This document shows, one piece after another, positions 34,721 through 43,122 of a DNA stretch of 46,336 bases. The stretch spans positions 1 through 46,336 of the forward strand of contig JAKBMM010000019.1 of assembly GCA_021831565.1 (NCBI GenBank), given 5' to 3'. Source of the stretch: Planctomycetota bacterium. GTDB lineage: Bacteria; Planctomycetota; Phycisphaerae; WQYP01. Under the pieces are notes generated by a model that made no database searches, was not told the origin of the DNA, and saw only the letters and a list, made by a program, of their open reading frames with translations. The first letter of the stretch is position 1. Each line of letters starts with the position of its first letter. The position numbers and the translations under genes are program-made.

Positions 34721-35825
34721 GGACCCACCCCCTGGCGATCGCTTCACCCATGGTCATGCCTTCCGGCACCTTGAGCGGCCCGATCCGAGTCGGGGAGGTG
34801 TGATTGTCTCGCCAGAGATAGAGCCCATTCTCTTCCCCGCTATTGCCGAGGATTTCCGGGTGATGTGAAATCACCGCAAGTTGGTGCTTCTCGTCCAGCA
34901 GTTCGCGCATTGAAAGAATCCAAGGTTGAAGTTCCGGCAGGCCAACGAAGTTGTCGGGCTCGTCGAGCATTACAGTCCTCGCGGCGCCCGTCTCCAGCGC
35001 CGCCCGTACCATGTAAAGTCCGATCAGCGTCCGCTCCCCGTCGGAGAGATGTTCAAAGAACAGAAGCGTCGGCTTGCTCGTTTCACTTTCGAACCGAAGT
35101 TGCAGGGCCTTGGTATTCATCCCCGCATCCACCAATTTGAACGAGCGAAAGTCCGGCCAAACGTCCTGCAGCAAATTCCGCAGCGCATCGCCCCATTCCT
35201 GCTCCTGATACAGCGAACGATACCACGATGTGAGATTGATCATTGATAGATCGGGATAGCGAACCTCGGCCTTACTCTCCCGCTCCATGCTGCGAGGATT
35301 AGGGCGAAGGATTAATAGCTTGGCGATCTCCTCCTGCAACAACTTCACTTTGCTGATATGGACGCCGCGCGGCTCAATGGCTCGCAGCGCCGCCTGCCGC
35401 CAATCGAGCGGGAAAAAGGCTTGATTCCCGTCCGCCCTTAGAAACCGCACGCCCTCTGTGTCGCGCTCGAACAGCGGCTGCCCATCACACAAAGCTTTCT
35501 CATGGATGACCCGCGGCTTCTCAAAGTCGCAAGTCTGTTCGATGTGGATTACGTACTCGAACGCGTACCCCTCCACGCTCAAACCCAGCTCGAACTCCTG
35601 CACCGTGCTGTCGAGCCATTCGGTGAACTCTAATCTAGGGATATCATGCTCGCCTGTACCGCCGAGCAATGCGTCACCGGTTCCAAAGTTCCGCAGCAGG
35701 TGTAACGCATCGAACACCGAACTTTTACCCGCGCCGTTGGGGCCGCACAATACGGCAAACGAGTCAAACTCAGCTTTGAAGTTCACCAAGCAGCGGAAGT
35801 TGTTAACATACAGTCGCGTGATCAT
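34713..35825 (-). CDS. AAA-family ATPase (SMC/OLD-like), candidate defence sensor
   Basis: A 370-residue ABC-type ATPase. The N-terminus has ITRLYVNNFRCLVNF and Walker A CGPNGAGKSS (about residues 27-36), followed by an insert of about 200 residues. The signature LSDGERTLIGL, Walker B TVMLDEPDNF and H-loop ISHHPEIL complete the site. This is the AAA_21 architecture of RloA/AbiL/OLD-like proteins. With the coupled TOPRIM-like partner it forms a two-gene cassette of the kind seen in abortive-infection systems. It is inserted on the minus strand in a glycan locus and flanked by direct repeats. Defence activity is inference. Confidence 0.88.
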   Translation of the reverse strand: MITRLYVNNFRCLVNFKAEFDSFAVLCGPNGAGKSSVFDALHLLRNFGTGDALLGGTGEHDIPRLEFTEWLDSTVQEFELGLSVEGYAFEYVIHIEQTCDFEKPRVIHEKALCDGQPLFERDTEGVRFLRADGNQAFFPLDWRQAALRAIEPRGVHISKVKLLQEEIAKLLILRPNPRSMERESKAEVRYPDLSMINLTSWYRSLYQEQEWGDALRNLLQDVWPDFRSFKLVDAGMNTKALQLRFESETSKPTLLFFEHLSDGERTLIGLYMVRAALETGAARTVMLDEPDNFVGLPELQPWILSMRELLDEKHQLAVISHHPEILGNSGEENGLYLWRDNHTSPTRIGPLKVPEGMTMGEAIARGWVRG

Positions 35826-35927
35826 GCCACTATCCTATTTGGTTCGGCGCCGTACGTCTATCGTTCCGCGACGGCGGTGCCAGTCATAGCTCTCGTAAGC
35901 TGTACGTTGCCGAAGAAGTTGATCGGT

Positions 35928-35992
35928 CAACCCCACCTGCGGTCACCTGCTCGCCTGTTCAATAGAGCAGGTGAATTTAGAGCAGGAGAGCC
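35928..35992. repeat. Right flanking repeats of the ATPase cassette
   Basis: 35928-35953 and 35969-35992 are direct copies, with one mismatch each, of 34087-34112 and 34013-34036. No gene lies between 35826 and the pseudogene at 36033. Confidence 0.75.
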
Positions 35993-36032
35993 AAGCTTGA
36001 TAACCCGCCGGTTGATAAAACCGCAGCGGATG

Positions 36033-36216
36033 CTATTGGTCGAAGATATCCCGTACCTTTATCACCCGGGCCGGATTGCCAAGCACCACCGTCCAGGCGG
36101 AGACATCGCGTGTGACCACCGCGCCGGCCGCCACAACCGCTCCGTTACCGATGGTCATTCCGGGATTCACAAAGGCGCGGGCGCAAATCCATGCGTCGGG
36201 GCCGACGGTGATCGGT
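36033..36216 (-). pseudogene. C-terminal remnant of a WcaF-type hexapeptide acetyltransferase
   Basis: Minus-strand translation from 36216 down to the TAG at 36033-36035 reads as the last 60 residues of a left-handed beta-helix acetyltransferase: [19 protein letters not shown], then [18 protein letters not shown] and [19 protein letters not shown] directly precedes the first of these codons and no homologous sequence lies further up, so the N-terminal two thirds is lost. Such enzymes acetylate sugars in colanic acid-like glycans. The break lies between the ATPase cassette and the next glycosyltransferase. Confidence 0.85.
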
Positions 36217-36283
36217 TAGAATTATACATTAACCGGGCAAGCCCCAAGCCTGAAAATGTCATGCGTTACGTAAACGCGAATAT

Positions 36284-36311
36284 TTGCCACACGCCTTGTA
36301 ATATTTATAAT
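36284..36311 (+). promoter_or_regulatory. Sigma-70-type promoter of the glycosyltransferase at 36333
   Basis: TTGCCA at 36284-36289, a 16-base spacer and a perfect TATAAT at 36306-36311, with the ATG 21 bases further on. The DNA is AT-rich here and abuts the acetyltransferase remnant. Confidence 0.65.
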
Positions 36312-36332
36312 AAACGGCTGGAAAATTCTTGA

Positions 36333-37433
36333 ATGCGAATATGCCTGTTTTCCAGCGTGTTTCTGCCACAGCTCGGCGGCATCGAAAACGCCAGCCTCCA
36401 CCTGGCCGACGCCTGGCGCAGCGCGGGGCACGATGTGGTTGTGCTTTGCGATACGCCCGCGCCGAGCGACTATGACCGCCGCTTCGCCTTGCCGGTTTTG
36501 CGGCAACCATCCGCCGCACAATGGCGGCAAACGCTGGCGAATTCCCAGATTCTGGTCTCCAACGGCCACAGCATCCGGTACCTGGGCCTATGGCTCCAAT
36601 CCGGCATTCCCTTCGGTTGGATTCACCAGTCTCTGCTGCTGGTCAAATCGGCCGCGCACGGCTGGCGGGATTACCTGCGGCCGCCGCTCTGGCGGCGGAC
36701 CACCCGCCTGGCGGATTTCAACGTCTGCGTCAGCGAATACATGAAAAGACACGTGGCCAATCCCGCCGCCCTAATCATCCCCAATGGTTTCGATCCGATT
36801 TTTCGGCCCATGCCGGAGGTTGCGGCCGGCGGGCATTTTCTGTTTTTCGGCCGGTTGATTATGGACAAGGGCATCGACACGCTGATCGAAGCGGTGGCGT
36901 TATGCCGGGCACGGGGTAAGGATTTGCGCGCCCGCCTGGTCGGAGCGGGGGCGGATCAGCAAGCCGCCGAGAGCTTGGCAGCCAGGCTGGGCGTGCGCGA
37001 CCTGGTCGAAATCGCGCCGCCGCTGCGGGGTGAGGAATTGGTGCGTCAAATCAATGCCGCGCGGGCGGTGGTGATTCCGTCGCATTGGGGCGATCCGTGT
37101 CCGTTAACGGTGGTGGAAACGCTCGCCTGCGGCAAATGCCTCATTGCGTCGCGCGACGGCGGCATACCGGAGATCGCCGCGGGTTATGCGTTGCTCTTCG
37201 CGCCGCGCGACGCGGGCGCTTTGGCCGCGCTGCTGATTCAGGTGGCGGAAGATGACGCCCTGGTGCGCGACGGGGAGGCGAAAGCGCTTCAGCGGGCGCA
37301 AAATTTCCCGTGGCGGAAAATCGCGGCGGAATATATCGCGCTCTTTGAAAAAACGCTCGCGGAGCGAAGACCGTTTCCGCGGCGCCTTCGCCGGGGCGCG
37401 GCCCGCGTGGCGCTGCGTCTGATCCGGCGGTGA
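36333..37433 (+). CDS. GT4-type glycosyltransferase
   Basis: A 366-residue GT-B enzyme. RICLFSSVFLPQLGGIENAS opens the acceptor domain, IIPNGFDPIFRPM links to the donor half, and FLFFGRLIMDKGIDTLIEAV lies in the donor site. The usual E-x7-E motif is changed: HWGDPCPLTVVETLACG keeps the second Glu but has Asp-Pro in place of the first, which occurs in some GT4 members. It has its own promoter. Its last 278 bases (37158-37435) are repeated exactly at 38877-39154, so the gene is complete while a stump remains beyond the inserted neighbour. Confidence 0.92.
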   Translation: MRICLFSSVFLPQLGGIENASLHLADAWRSAGHDVVVLCDTPAPSDYDRRFALPVLRQPSAAQWRQTLANSQILVSNGHSIRYLGLWLQSGIPFGWIHQSLLLVKSAAHGWRDYLRPPLWRRTTRLADFNVCVSEYMKRHVANPAALIIPNGFDPIFRPMPEVAAGGHFLFFGRLIMDKGIDTLIEAVALCRARGKDLRARLVGAGADQQAAESLAARLGVRDLVEIAPPLRGEELVRQINAARAVVIPSHWGDPCPLTVVETLACGKCLIASRDGGIPEIAAGYALLFAPRDAGALAALLIQVAEDDALVRDGEAKALQRAQNFPWRKIAAEYIALFEKTLAERRPFPRRLRRGAARVALRLIRR

Positions 37434-37435
37434 GA
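37158..37435 (+). repeat. 278-bp direct repeat, left copy (3' end of a GT4 gene)
   Basis: Identical base for base to 38877-39154, offset 1719. It covers the last 92 codons, the stop codon and two further bases of the glycosyltransferase gene. Confidence 0.95.
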
Positions 37436-37532
37436 GGCGATGCGGATGAAGAATATAACAATTCATGTAAAGGATATGTTGATATAATTGCGCTCGATGC
37501 CCGGAGGCTCTGTGGATATGATGGCGGAGCAT

Positions 37533-37579
37533 GGCCCACTGGGGCGGTGCGAGCGCACGCCGCGCCGCCCCAGTGGGCC
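37533..37579. terminator. Strong GC hairpin after the inserted glycosyltransferase
   Basis: GGCCCACTGGGGCGG (37533-37547) and its exact complement (37565-37579) form a 15-bp stem with a 17-base loop, five bases beyond the 3' end of the minus-strand gene at 37584. No T run, so either a factor-assisted terminator or a structural border element. Confidence 0.5.
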
Positions 37580-37583
37580 GTGC

Positions 37584-38744
37584 TCAGTCGCATATCTCCT
37601 TGAGAATCATAAGGTATTGTTCCGCCTGGCGGGCCAACGAGAATCTCTCCAGCGCCCGCGTGCGTGCGGCCTCGCCCATCTCGTTCCACCGCGACCGCTC
37701 GGCCATGGCCCGGGCGAGACCGGCGGTGATCGAATCCACCGAGGCGTCGTGGATATGCCAGCCCGTTATACCGTCAACCACCGTCTCCGACGGGCCGCCG
37801 AGCGCGTGAGCGAGGACCGGCTTTCGCATCAGCATCGCCTCGACGACCGCCAGCCCGAACGGTTCCGGATCGATGCGAACGCTCGCAACGATGTCTATCG
37901 CGCCGTAGTACCGCTCCGGATCGGACACGGCGCCGACCATGTGCACCGCGGCGCCGAGCCCAAGGCGTGCGGCAAGGCTCCGCAGAAGCTGGGCGTGCGG
38001 CGATTCCAGCGGTCCGCCGACCAACAGAAGATGCAAGTCGGGCCGGCTGGACCTGAGGCGCGCCAGCGCCTCGATAACTCGGTCACATGCCTTCTCCGGC
38101 ACCAGCCGAGCGAACATCCCAATCGTCGTCGTGCCTTCGGGAATCTCGAACTGGCCGCGCAGCGTTGGGTCCGCGGCCTCCGGCGTGAACCTCCGCTCAT
38201 CCGCACCGAGGTAGAAAAGCACCGGCCTGACCGGCCTTTCCCCGAGGCGCTGCGCGACCATGGAACTCATCGCTAGGATGGTGAAATGGTATTTTGCCGC
38301 TAACCGCTGGAGGAGCCGTTGGTTCAATTTGAAGGGGTACCGGCTGGATAGGATGTTCTGGACTTCCCAGATGCACGGAATACCGAGCGTCCGCGCGGCT
38401 TCGCCGGCGAGGACCAGCATGTTGGGCCAGATAATGTGGAGGGCATCGAGTTGGGCGGTGCGGGCGGCATTCACGAAGGGGGCGACCTCGCGGCGCTGGA
38501 GTCTCACGCTCCGCCAATACGCCAGCGGGCGCAGCGGAGCGGCCCCGCCGAATCCCGCAGGCGAAGGCAGCCCCAGACGGAGCGTCTCGAGGCCGCGCTG
38601 CTCGCAGTCCCTGCAAAGACGCCCGTCGCCGAGCGATAGTATGATGGGTGCGTGGCCGCGGCCACGCATCGCTCCAGCGAGGCCGCGCACCATCTGTGCG
38701 TCGCCGGTCGACTCGTCGCCACTGATCAGCCAGCCAATGCGCAT
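37584..38744 (-). CDS. GT4-type glycosyltransferase on an inserted segment
   Basis: A 386-residue GT-B enzyme. RIGWLISGDESTGDAQMVRG begins the fold, LFYLGADERRFTPE lies in the linker, GMFARLVPEKACDRVIEAL in the donor half, and RIDPEPFGLAVVEAMLMRKP carries the E-x7-E motif. The start at 38744 is placed at this homology; AGGGGTGG precedes it, and the frame beyond to 38789 is not conserved. It is a paralogue of 28174-29481. It lies on the opposite strand between two exact 278-bp copies of the neighbouring gene's end, so it came in by integration. Confidence 0.92.
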   Translation of the reverse strand: MRIGWLISGDESTGDAQMVRGLAGAMRGRGHAPIILSLGDGRLCRDCEQRGLETLRLGLPSPAGFGGAAPLRPLAYWRSVRLQRREVAPFVNAARTAQLDALHIIWPNMLVLAGEAARTLGIPCIWEVQNILSSRYPFKLNQRLLQRLAAKYHFTILAMSSMVAQRLGERPVRPVLFYLGADERRFTPEAADPTLRGQFEIPEGTTTIGMFARLVPEKACDRVIEALARLRSSRPDLHLLLVGGPLESPHAQLLRSLAARLGLGAAVHMVGAVSDPERYYGAIDIVASVRIDPEPFGLAVVEAMLMRKPVLAHALGGPSETVVDGITGWHIHDASVDSITAGLARAMAERSRWNEMGEAARTRALERFSLARQAEQYLMILKEICD

Positions 38745-38876
38745 GCGACCACCCCTAGGTTCTGTTCGGCGCCGGTGCGCCGAGTCCATACAACGCCGCC
38801 AAATCTACCGTTGCCGGCCACCTCTCACAACCGGTCCCGTTGTGGGGACGACCCGGTGGCCTGCCGGACGCGCGGG

Positions 38877-39154
38877 GGCGGCATACCGGAGATCGCCGCG
38901 GGTTATGCGTTGCTCTTCGCGCCGCGCGACGCGGGCGCTTTGGCCGCGCTGCTGATTCAGGTGGCGGAAGATGACGCCCTGGTGCGCGACGGGGAGGCGA
39001 AAGCGCTTCAGCGGGCGCAAAATTTCCCGTGGCGGAAAATCGCGGCGGAATATATCGCGCTCTTTGAAAAAACGCTCGCGGAGCGAAGACCGTTTCCGCG
39101 GCGCCTTCGCCGGGGCGCGGCCCGCGTGGCGCTGCGTCTGATCCGGCGGTGAGA
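38877..39154 (+). pseudogene. Duplicated 3' fragment of the GT4 gene at 36333
   Basis: An exact copy of 37158-37435. It encodes only the last 92 residues of that transferase (from GGIPEIAAG to the stop), without the catalytic half. An in-frame ATG at 38652 could extend it, but that part is antisense to the inserted gene and unrelated. Not a functional enzyme. Confidence 0.92.
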
Positions 39155-39226
39155 AATCCCGGCGCGCCGGGACGGGCCGAAGCAATATCCGTATCCACAA
39201 TAAAACTCACGGATTTGGCTCCTGAC

Positions 39227-39510
39227 GTTCGTCCCGGCGGGCATGGGTTTTCCCGGTGTGCCGGGACCGCCAATCACCGCGCCGCCCCAGTTATGCAGCT
39301 GCGTGGTGGAATCCCGCGGCCGTTTTGCGTCCCGCCGTGAACGGTTTATTTTTATTGGTGACACGGTCAGCAGGCTGACCCGTTAAACACCGTTTTCCTT
39401 GCGGTTACGGACGGCCGTGGATTTCCATCCACGGCTGCGGGGGGGCGACCATGGAGCAGCCGCGAGGATCGCAATCCCGCGGCCGTTTTCCGCGCCGCCG
39501 TGAACGGTTA
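39227..39510. repeat. Composite copy of the GTAACCGTTCACG repeat family abutting hisS
   Basis: 39227-39349 is an inverted, truncated relative of the element at 10037-10190. 39344-39510 is an inverted copy of the unit at 46175, ending in CGTGAACGGTTAC at 39510. The terminal GTAA, read on the minus strand, contains the TAA stop codon of hisS. No gene lies in 39153-39507. Confidence 0.78.
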
Positions 39511-40917
39511 CGCCGGGTCCAGCGCAGCGTGAATTTCTTCGATCAGGGTTTCCATTGAAACTGTTCGTTCGGAGCGGTCGGCGAGATTTTTAAGCTTGGC
39601 CACCCCCCGCTGCAATTCCGCCCGGGCCAGAATGACCGCCAGTTTTGCGCCCGAAGCCGCCGCCTCCTGGAGTAACTTTCCTATGTTACGAGTGGAGCGG
39701 TAGGAGCACTCGGCATGGAGACCGGGACGGATGATGCGCTGGCGGGTGGAATCCCACTGGGAACGCCGCAGTTCAAAAATCAAGCGCTCGGCGTGGACCG
39801 CATCATCCAGGGCGTTGACGATGAAAACATCGGGATTCTGATGGTTATCGAGAATAGCTTTCGGAATTTTATCGCGCCGGCGTAAAAGAATTTCCAACAC
39901 CACGTCGCCCATGCCGAACCCGACGGCGCCCAGCGAAGGCCCGCCGAACATTTCAATGAGATTGTCATATCGTCCGCCGCCGGCGATGGCGCGATTTTCA
40001 CCCTGTCGATCGCTGATCTCGAATACAAAACCCGTGTAATAGGCCAGGCCGCGCACGATGCTTAAATCAAAACTGCACATAGCCGCCAGATTGGTGTCCT
40101 TCAGGCGTTTTTCAAATTCCCTTACCGTACTATCAATCTTCAAATGACATAAATCCGGCGGCGGCGGCTCCCCCAATCTGCTATGACGATCCAACATAAA
40201 TGCTGACAATAAATCGGTCAGTTCCGAGAGAGATTGATTGCTCGTGCCGGCGATAAACTCAAAATAGGCTTTCTCCTTATCCGAGCATCCTTGTTCACGA
40301 TAAAGAGCTTCCCGGCCGGCCCGGTCATATTTGTGCAGCCGGTCAAGTATGTAAAAGGCGTTGGAGATGCGTTCCGGCGGCATAAACGTACCCACCAGTA
40401 CATGGGTCAGCCATGCACGGTGATTCCAGCCGATGCGAAAATCGTCGGGCGTCAGACCGAACTCGAGCAGCGCATCGGCGCACAGAGCCAGACACTCCCG
40501 TTCGGCCCGATCGGAAGCCTCACCGATGTAATCCACATTCCACTGCATGAATTCGCGCAGGCGGCCCTTCTGCGGCTGCTCGGCGCGGTAACAGCGCGGG
40601 ATGGAAAACCATTTGATGGGGCGGGGCAGGCCGGCAGCGCGCTGGGCGACCATGCGGGCCAGGGTCGGCGTGAATTCCGGGCGCAGGGCCAGGTCGCGCT
40701 GACCGCGGTCGGTGAAGGAAAAAAGCTGGGAAACAATTTCCACGCCGCTTTTGACCTTGTAAAGATCGAGCGATTCAAACGTCGGCCCGTCCACTTCCTG
40801 AAATCCATGGCGGATGGACACGCGGCGCCAGATATCCTCAATGTAACGGCGCACGGCCATTTCGTCGGGATAGAAATCGCGCGTACCCTTGGGAGCTTGG
40901 AAGTTTTCCGTCGCCAT
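39508..40917 (-). CDS. hisS: Histidyl-tRNA synthetase
   Basis: Charges tRNA-His. The 469-residue class II synthetase has QAPKGTRDFYPDEM at the start, motif 2 RCYRAEQPQKGRLREFMQWN, the histidine-binding motifs RGLAYYTGFVFEI and GGGRYDNLIEMFGG, GFGMGDVVLEI as motif 3 region, and a C-terminal anticodon-binding domain. It is of the longer type, with an insert around residues 200-270. The start at 40917 is where homology begins; no strong ribosome site is seen. The stop codon TAA lies inside the terminal sequence of a dispersed repeat, so the last residues may differ from the ancestral end. Confidence 0.95.
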   Translation of the reverse strand: MATENFQAPKGTRDFYPDEMAVRRYIEDIWRRVSIRHGFQEVDGPTFESLDLYKVKSGVEIVSQLFSFTDRGQRDLALRPEFTPTLARMVAQRAAGLPRPIKWFSIPRCYRAEQPQKGRLREFMQWNVDYIGEASDRAERECLALCADALLEFGLTPDDFRIGWNHRAWLTHVLVGTFMPPERISNAFYILDRLHKYDRAGREALYREQGCSDKEKAYFEFIAGTSNQSLSELTDLLSAFMLDRHSRLGEPPPPDLCHLKIDSTVREFEKRLKDTNLAAMCSFDLSIVRGLAYYTGFVFEISDRQGENRAIAGGGRYDNLIEMFGGPSLGAVGFGMGDVVLEILLRRRDKIPKAILDNHQNPDVFIVNALDDAVHAERLIFELRRSQWDSTRQRIIRPGLHAECSYRSTRNIGKLLQEAAASGAKLAVILARAELQRGVAKLKNLADRSERTVSMETLIEEIHAALDPA

Positions 40918-41097
40918 CTGGCGAAAGTCTACGCGATGCGACTCAATTCTTGAAGCAGGCCACCCGATGGTTGCCGCCGGAGTAAGGCGACTGTAATATC
41001 CATTTTGAGATTTGACGCGACGGCCGGCCCGGGTGGGCGCCGCAATTGAGTACCGCGTCAAGACGTGTCAGCGTGGCGTTTAAGGAGTACATAGGCG

Positions 41098-42123
41098 ATG
41101 GCCAGGATTCGCATCGGTATCAACGGGTTTGGTCGTATTGGAAGACTGGTGTTTCGGGCCGGTGCGCACGATCCACGGATTGAATTCGCGGCGATAAACG
41201 ATTTGTTCCCACCGGACAACCTGGCGTATCTGCTCAAGTACGATTCCACCCACGGCCGGTTCCAGGGTGAAGTGGCCGCGCAAGATGCCGAAGGGCTTTT
41301 GGTCAACGGCCATTTCGTGAAAACTTTCGCGGTGAGAGATCCGGCCCAGTTGCCGTGGAAGGATCTCGGCGTCCATTACGTAATCGAATCGACAGGCTTG
41401 TTCACGGACCGCCAGGGAGCGGGTAAACATCTGACCGCGGGGGCGAAGCGCGTGATCATTTCCGCGCCCGCCAAGGACAAGGACATACCGACCTTCGTGA
41501 TCGGGGTCAATGAGGAGAAGTTCAATCCGGCGACGGATACCATTGTGTCCAACGCCAGTTGCACCACCAACTGCCTGGCGCCGCTGGTGAAGGTGATCCA
41601 TGATCATTTCGGCGTGGAAGAGGCGCTGATGACAACGGTGCATGCGGCGACCGCGACGCAGCCGACGGTGGACGGCCCGTCGAAGAAAGACTGGCGCGGC
41701 GGGCGCGGCGCCGGCCAGAACGTGATACCGGCGGCCACCGGCGCGGCCAAGGCCGCCACGCTGGTGATTCCCGAACTGCAAGGCAAAATCACGGGCATGG
41801 CTTTCCGGGTTCCGACACCGGACGTGTCCGTGGTGGACCTGACGGTGCGGACCATCAAGGAAACGTCGCTGGCCCGGATCAACGAGGTGATCAAGAAGGA
41901 ATCGGAGGGTAAGCTCAAAGGTATTCTCGGCTACACGGACGAAGAAGTGGTCTCCAGCGACTTCATTACCGATCCGCGGTCGAGCATTTACGACGCCAGG
42001 GCGGGCATCGAGCTGAATAGCCGATTTTTCAAGCTGATAAGCTGGTACGATAACGAATGGGGCTACAGCAACCGCGTGGTGGACCTGGTGCGCTACCTTG
42101 GCCAAAAAGACGGTTTGCTTTGA
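41098..42123 (+). CDS. gap: Glyceraldehyde-3-phosphate dehydrogenase, type I
   Basis: Glycolysis and gluconeogenesis: oxidises and phosphorylates glyceraldehyde 3-phosphate with NAD+. The 341-residue protein has [35 protein letters not shown], the catalytic Cys about 155 in [12 protein letters not shown], His about 182 in TTVHAAT and [15 protein letters not shown]. All key residues are present. AAGGAG precedes the ATG. It is divergent from hisS. A palindromic element begins 107 bases after its stop codon. Confidence 0.96.
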   Translation: MARIRIGINGFGRIGRLVFRAGAHDPRIEFAAINDLFPPDNLAYLLKYDSTHGRFQGEVAAQDAEGLLVNGHFVKTFAVRDPAQLPWKDLGVHYVIESTGLFTDRQGAGKHLTAGAKRVIISAPAKDKDIPTFVIGVNEEKFNPATDTIVSNASCTTNCLAPLVKVIHDHFGVEEALMTTVHAATATQPTVDGPSKKDWRGGRGAGQNVIPAATGAAKAATLVIPELQGKITGMAFRVPTPDVSVVDLTVRTIKETSLARINEVIKKESEGKLKGILGYTDEEVVSSDFITDPRSSIYDARAGIELNSRFFKLISWYDNEWGYSNRVVDLVRYLGQKDGLL

Positions 42124-42229
42124 TGACGCCGGCGTTGCCGATGGGTTGTGGTAATTTTCTGGGGGGGAGGTATGAACCGGCGAACGACTTCGTAAAACAG
42201 TGCCTTTCGGGCGAACCCGTCTCCGGTAA

Positions 42230-42390
42230 GGGGCCGTCAAGAAATAAGGTTTACAAATATGACGCAGGGATTTTGGCCTCTGGCAAGGCGCGAGCGAGGA
42301 GCATATCCGCAGGGATCTGTAACGAGCGAGCAACGTAGCCAGAGGCCAAAAGACCAAGTCAGATTGGAAAGGTTATTTCTTGACGGCCCC
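42230..42390. repeat. Nested palindromic element 3
   Basis: Outer arms of 18 bp at 42230-42247 and 42373-42390 (GGGGCCGTCAAGAAATAA and its exact complement). Inner arms of 14 bp at 42271-42284 and 42338-42351 (TTTTGGCCTCTGGC and its complement). The core at 42285-42337 shares GCGAGGAG, GGGATC and ACGAGCGA with the element at 1-78. It fills most of the space between gap and the next gene and is not coding. Confidence 0.85.
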
Positions 42391-42432
42391 TAAATCACCG
42401 CACCCGCTGGTAGCGGCACAGGACACCATCCG

Positions 42433-42948
42433 ATGCGCTGGATATGGATTGACCGTTTTGAACTCTTCGAACCGGGCCGGCGCGCCGTGGCGATCAAAAA
42501 CGTAAGTATGGCGGAAGATTATCTGCACGACCATTTCCCGGGTTTCCCGGTAATGCCGGCCAGCCTCCTGATCGAAGGAATGGCCCAGACCAGCGGCATT
42601 TTGGTGGGCGCGGCGCGGGAGTTTCGCGAGAAAGTTATCCTGGCTAAGATCGGCCGCGCGGGATTCAGCCGGCTGGTGCGCCCCGGCGAGCAGATTGTTT
42701 ATGACGCCACGATTGAGCGGGTCAACGAAATGGGAGCGTCCATCAGTGGAAAAATCCGCGCCCGCGCCTGCGACACCGGAGGCCAACCGGTGGAGCTTGC
42801 CGTGGGCGAGGTGGATCTGATGTTCTCGCACATCGACCGGAACATGGGCGGCATGAAATTTCCCGACTTCAACTTCGTCTTCAACAGCCAGTTCATGAGC
42901 CTTTTCGAGACGTATCGGCGTCAGATTGAAGTTCCACTGGATCGGTAG
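42433..42948 (+). CDS. FabZ-like 3-hydroxyacyl-ACP dehydratase
   Basis: A 171-residue hotdog protein. The FabZ core is clear: HDHFPGFPVMPASLLIEGM with the catalytic His and, in the next helix, the Glu before AQTSG. The N-terminus (MRWIWIDRFELFEPG) and a C-terminal extension of about 25 aromatic residues differ from classical FabZ; this longer form is common in planctomycetes (recalled). It may act in fatty-acid or outer-membrane lipid synthesis. A GC hairpin with a T run follows the stop codon. Confidence 0.86.
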   Translation: MRWIWIDRFELFEPGRRAVAIKNVSMAEDYLHDHFPGFPVMPASLLIEGMAQTSGILVGAAREFREKVILAKIGRAGFSRLVRPGEQIVYDATIERVNEMGASISGKIRARACDTGGQPVELAVGEVDLMFSHIDRNMGGMKFPDFNFVFNSQFMSLFETYRRQIEVPLDR

Positions 42949-42965
42949 AGGTGGACTCGAATAAG

Positions 42966-42996
42966 CCGGCCAGCAGAACTGGCCGGGTCCTGTTTT
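42966..42996 (+). terminator. Intrinsic terminator after the FabZ-like gene
   Basis: CCGGCCAG (42966-42973), five-base loop, CTGGCCGG (42979-42986), then GTCCTGTTTT. It starts 18 bases after the stop codon. Confidence 0.7.
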
Positions 42997-43122
42997 AATT
43001 CCTGCAAGCGCCCCGCCCCGGCGCTCGTTACGGGGAATGAAAATTTTACGCGGCCCGGCGACGACCCCAAGTCTTTCCCCTATCCCGCGTCATTCCTCGA
43101 TTTTTCCGGAAAGGAAAGGATC

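Noticed and set aside
38652-38876. Frame leading into the duplicated glycosyltransferase end as a separate gene
   Set aside because: The first part is antisense to the inserted gene and its flank, and the rest is an exact copy of another gene's end.
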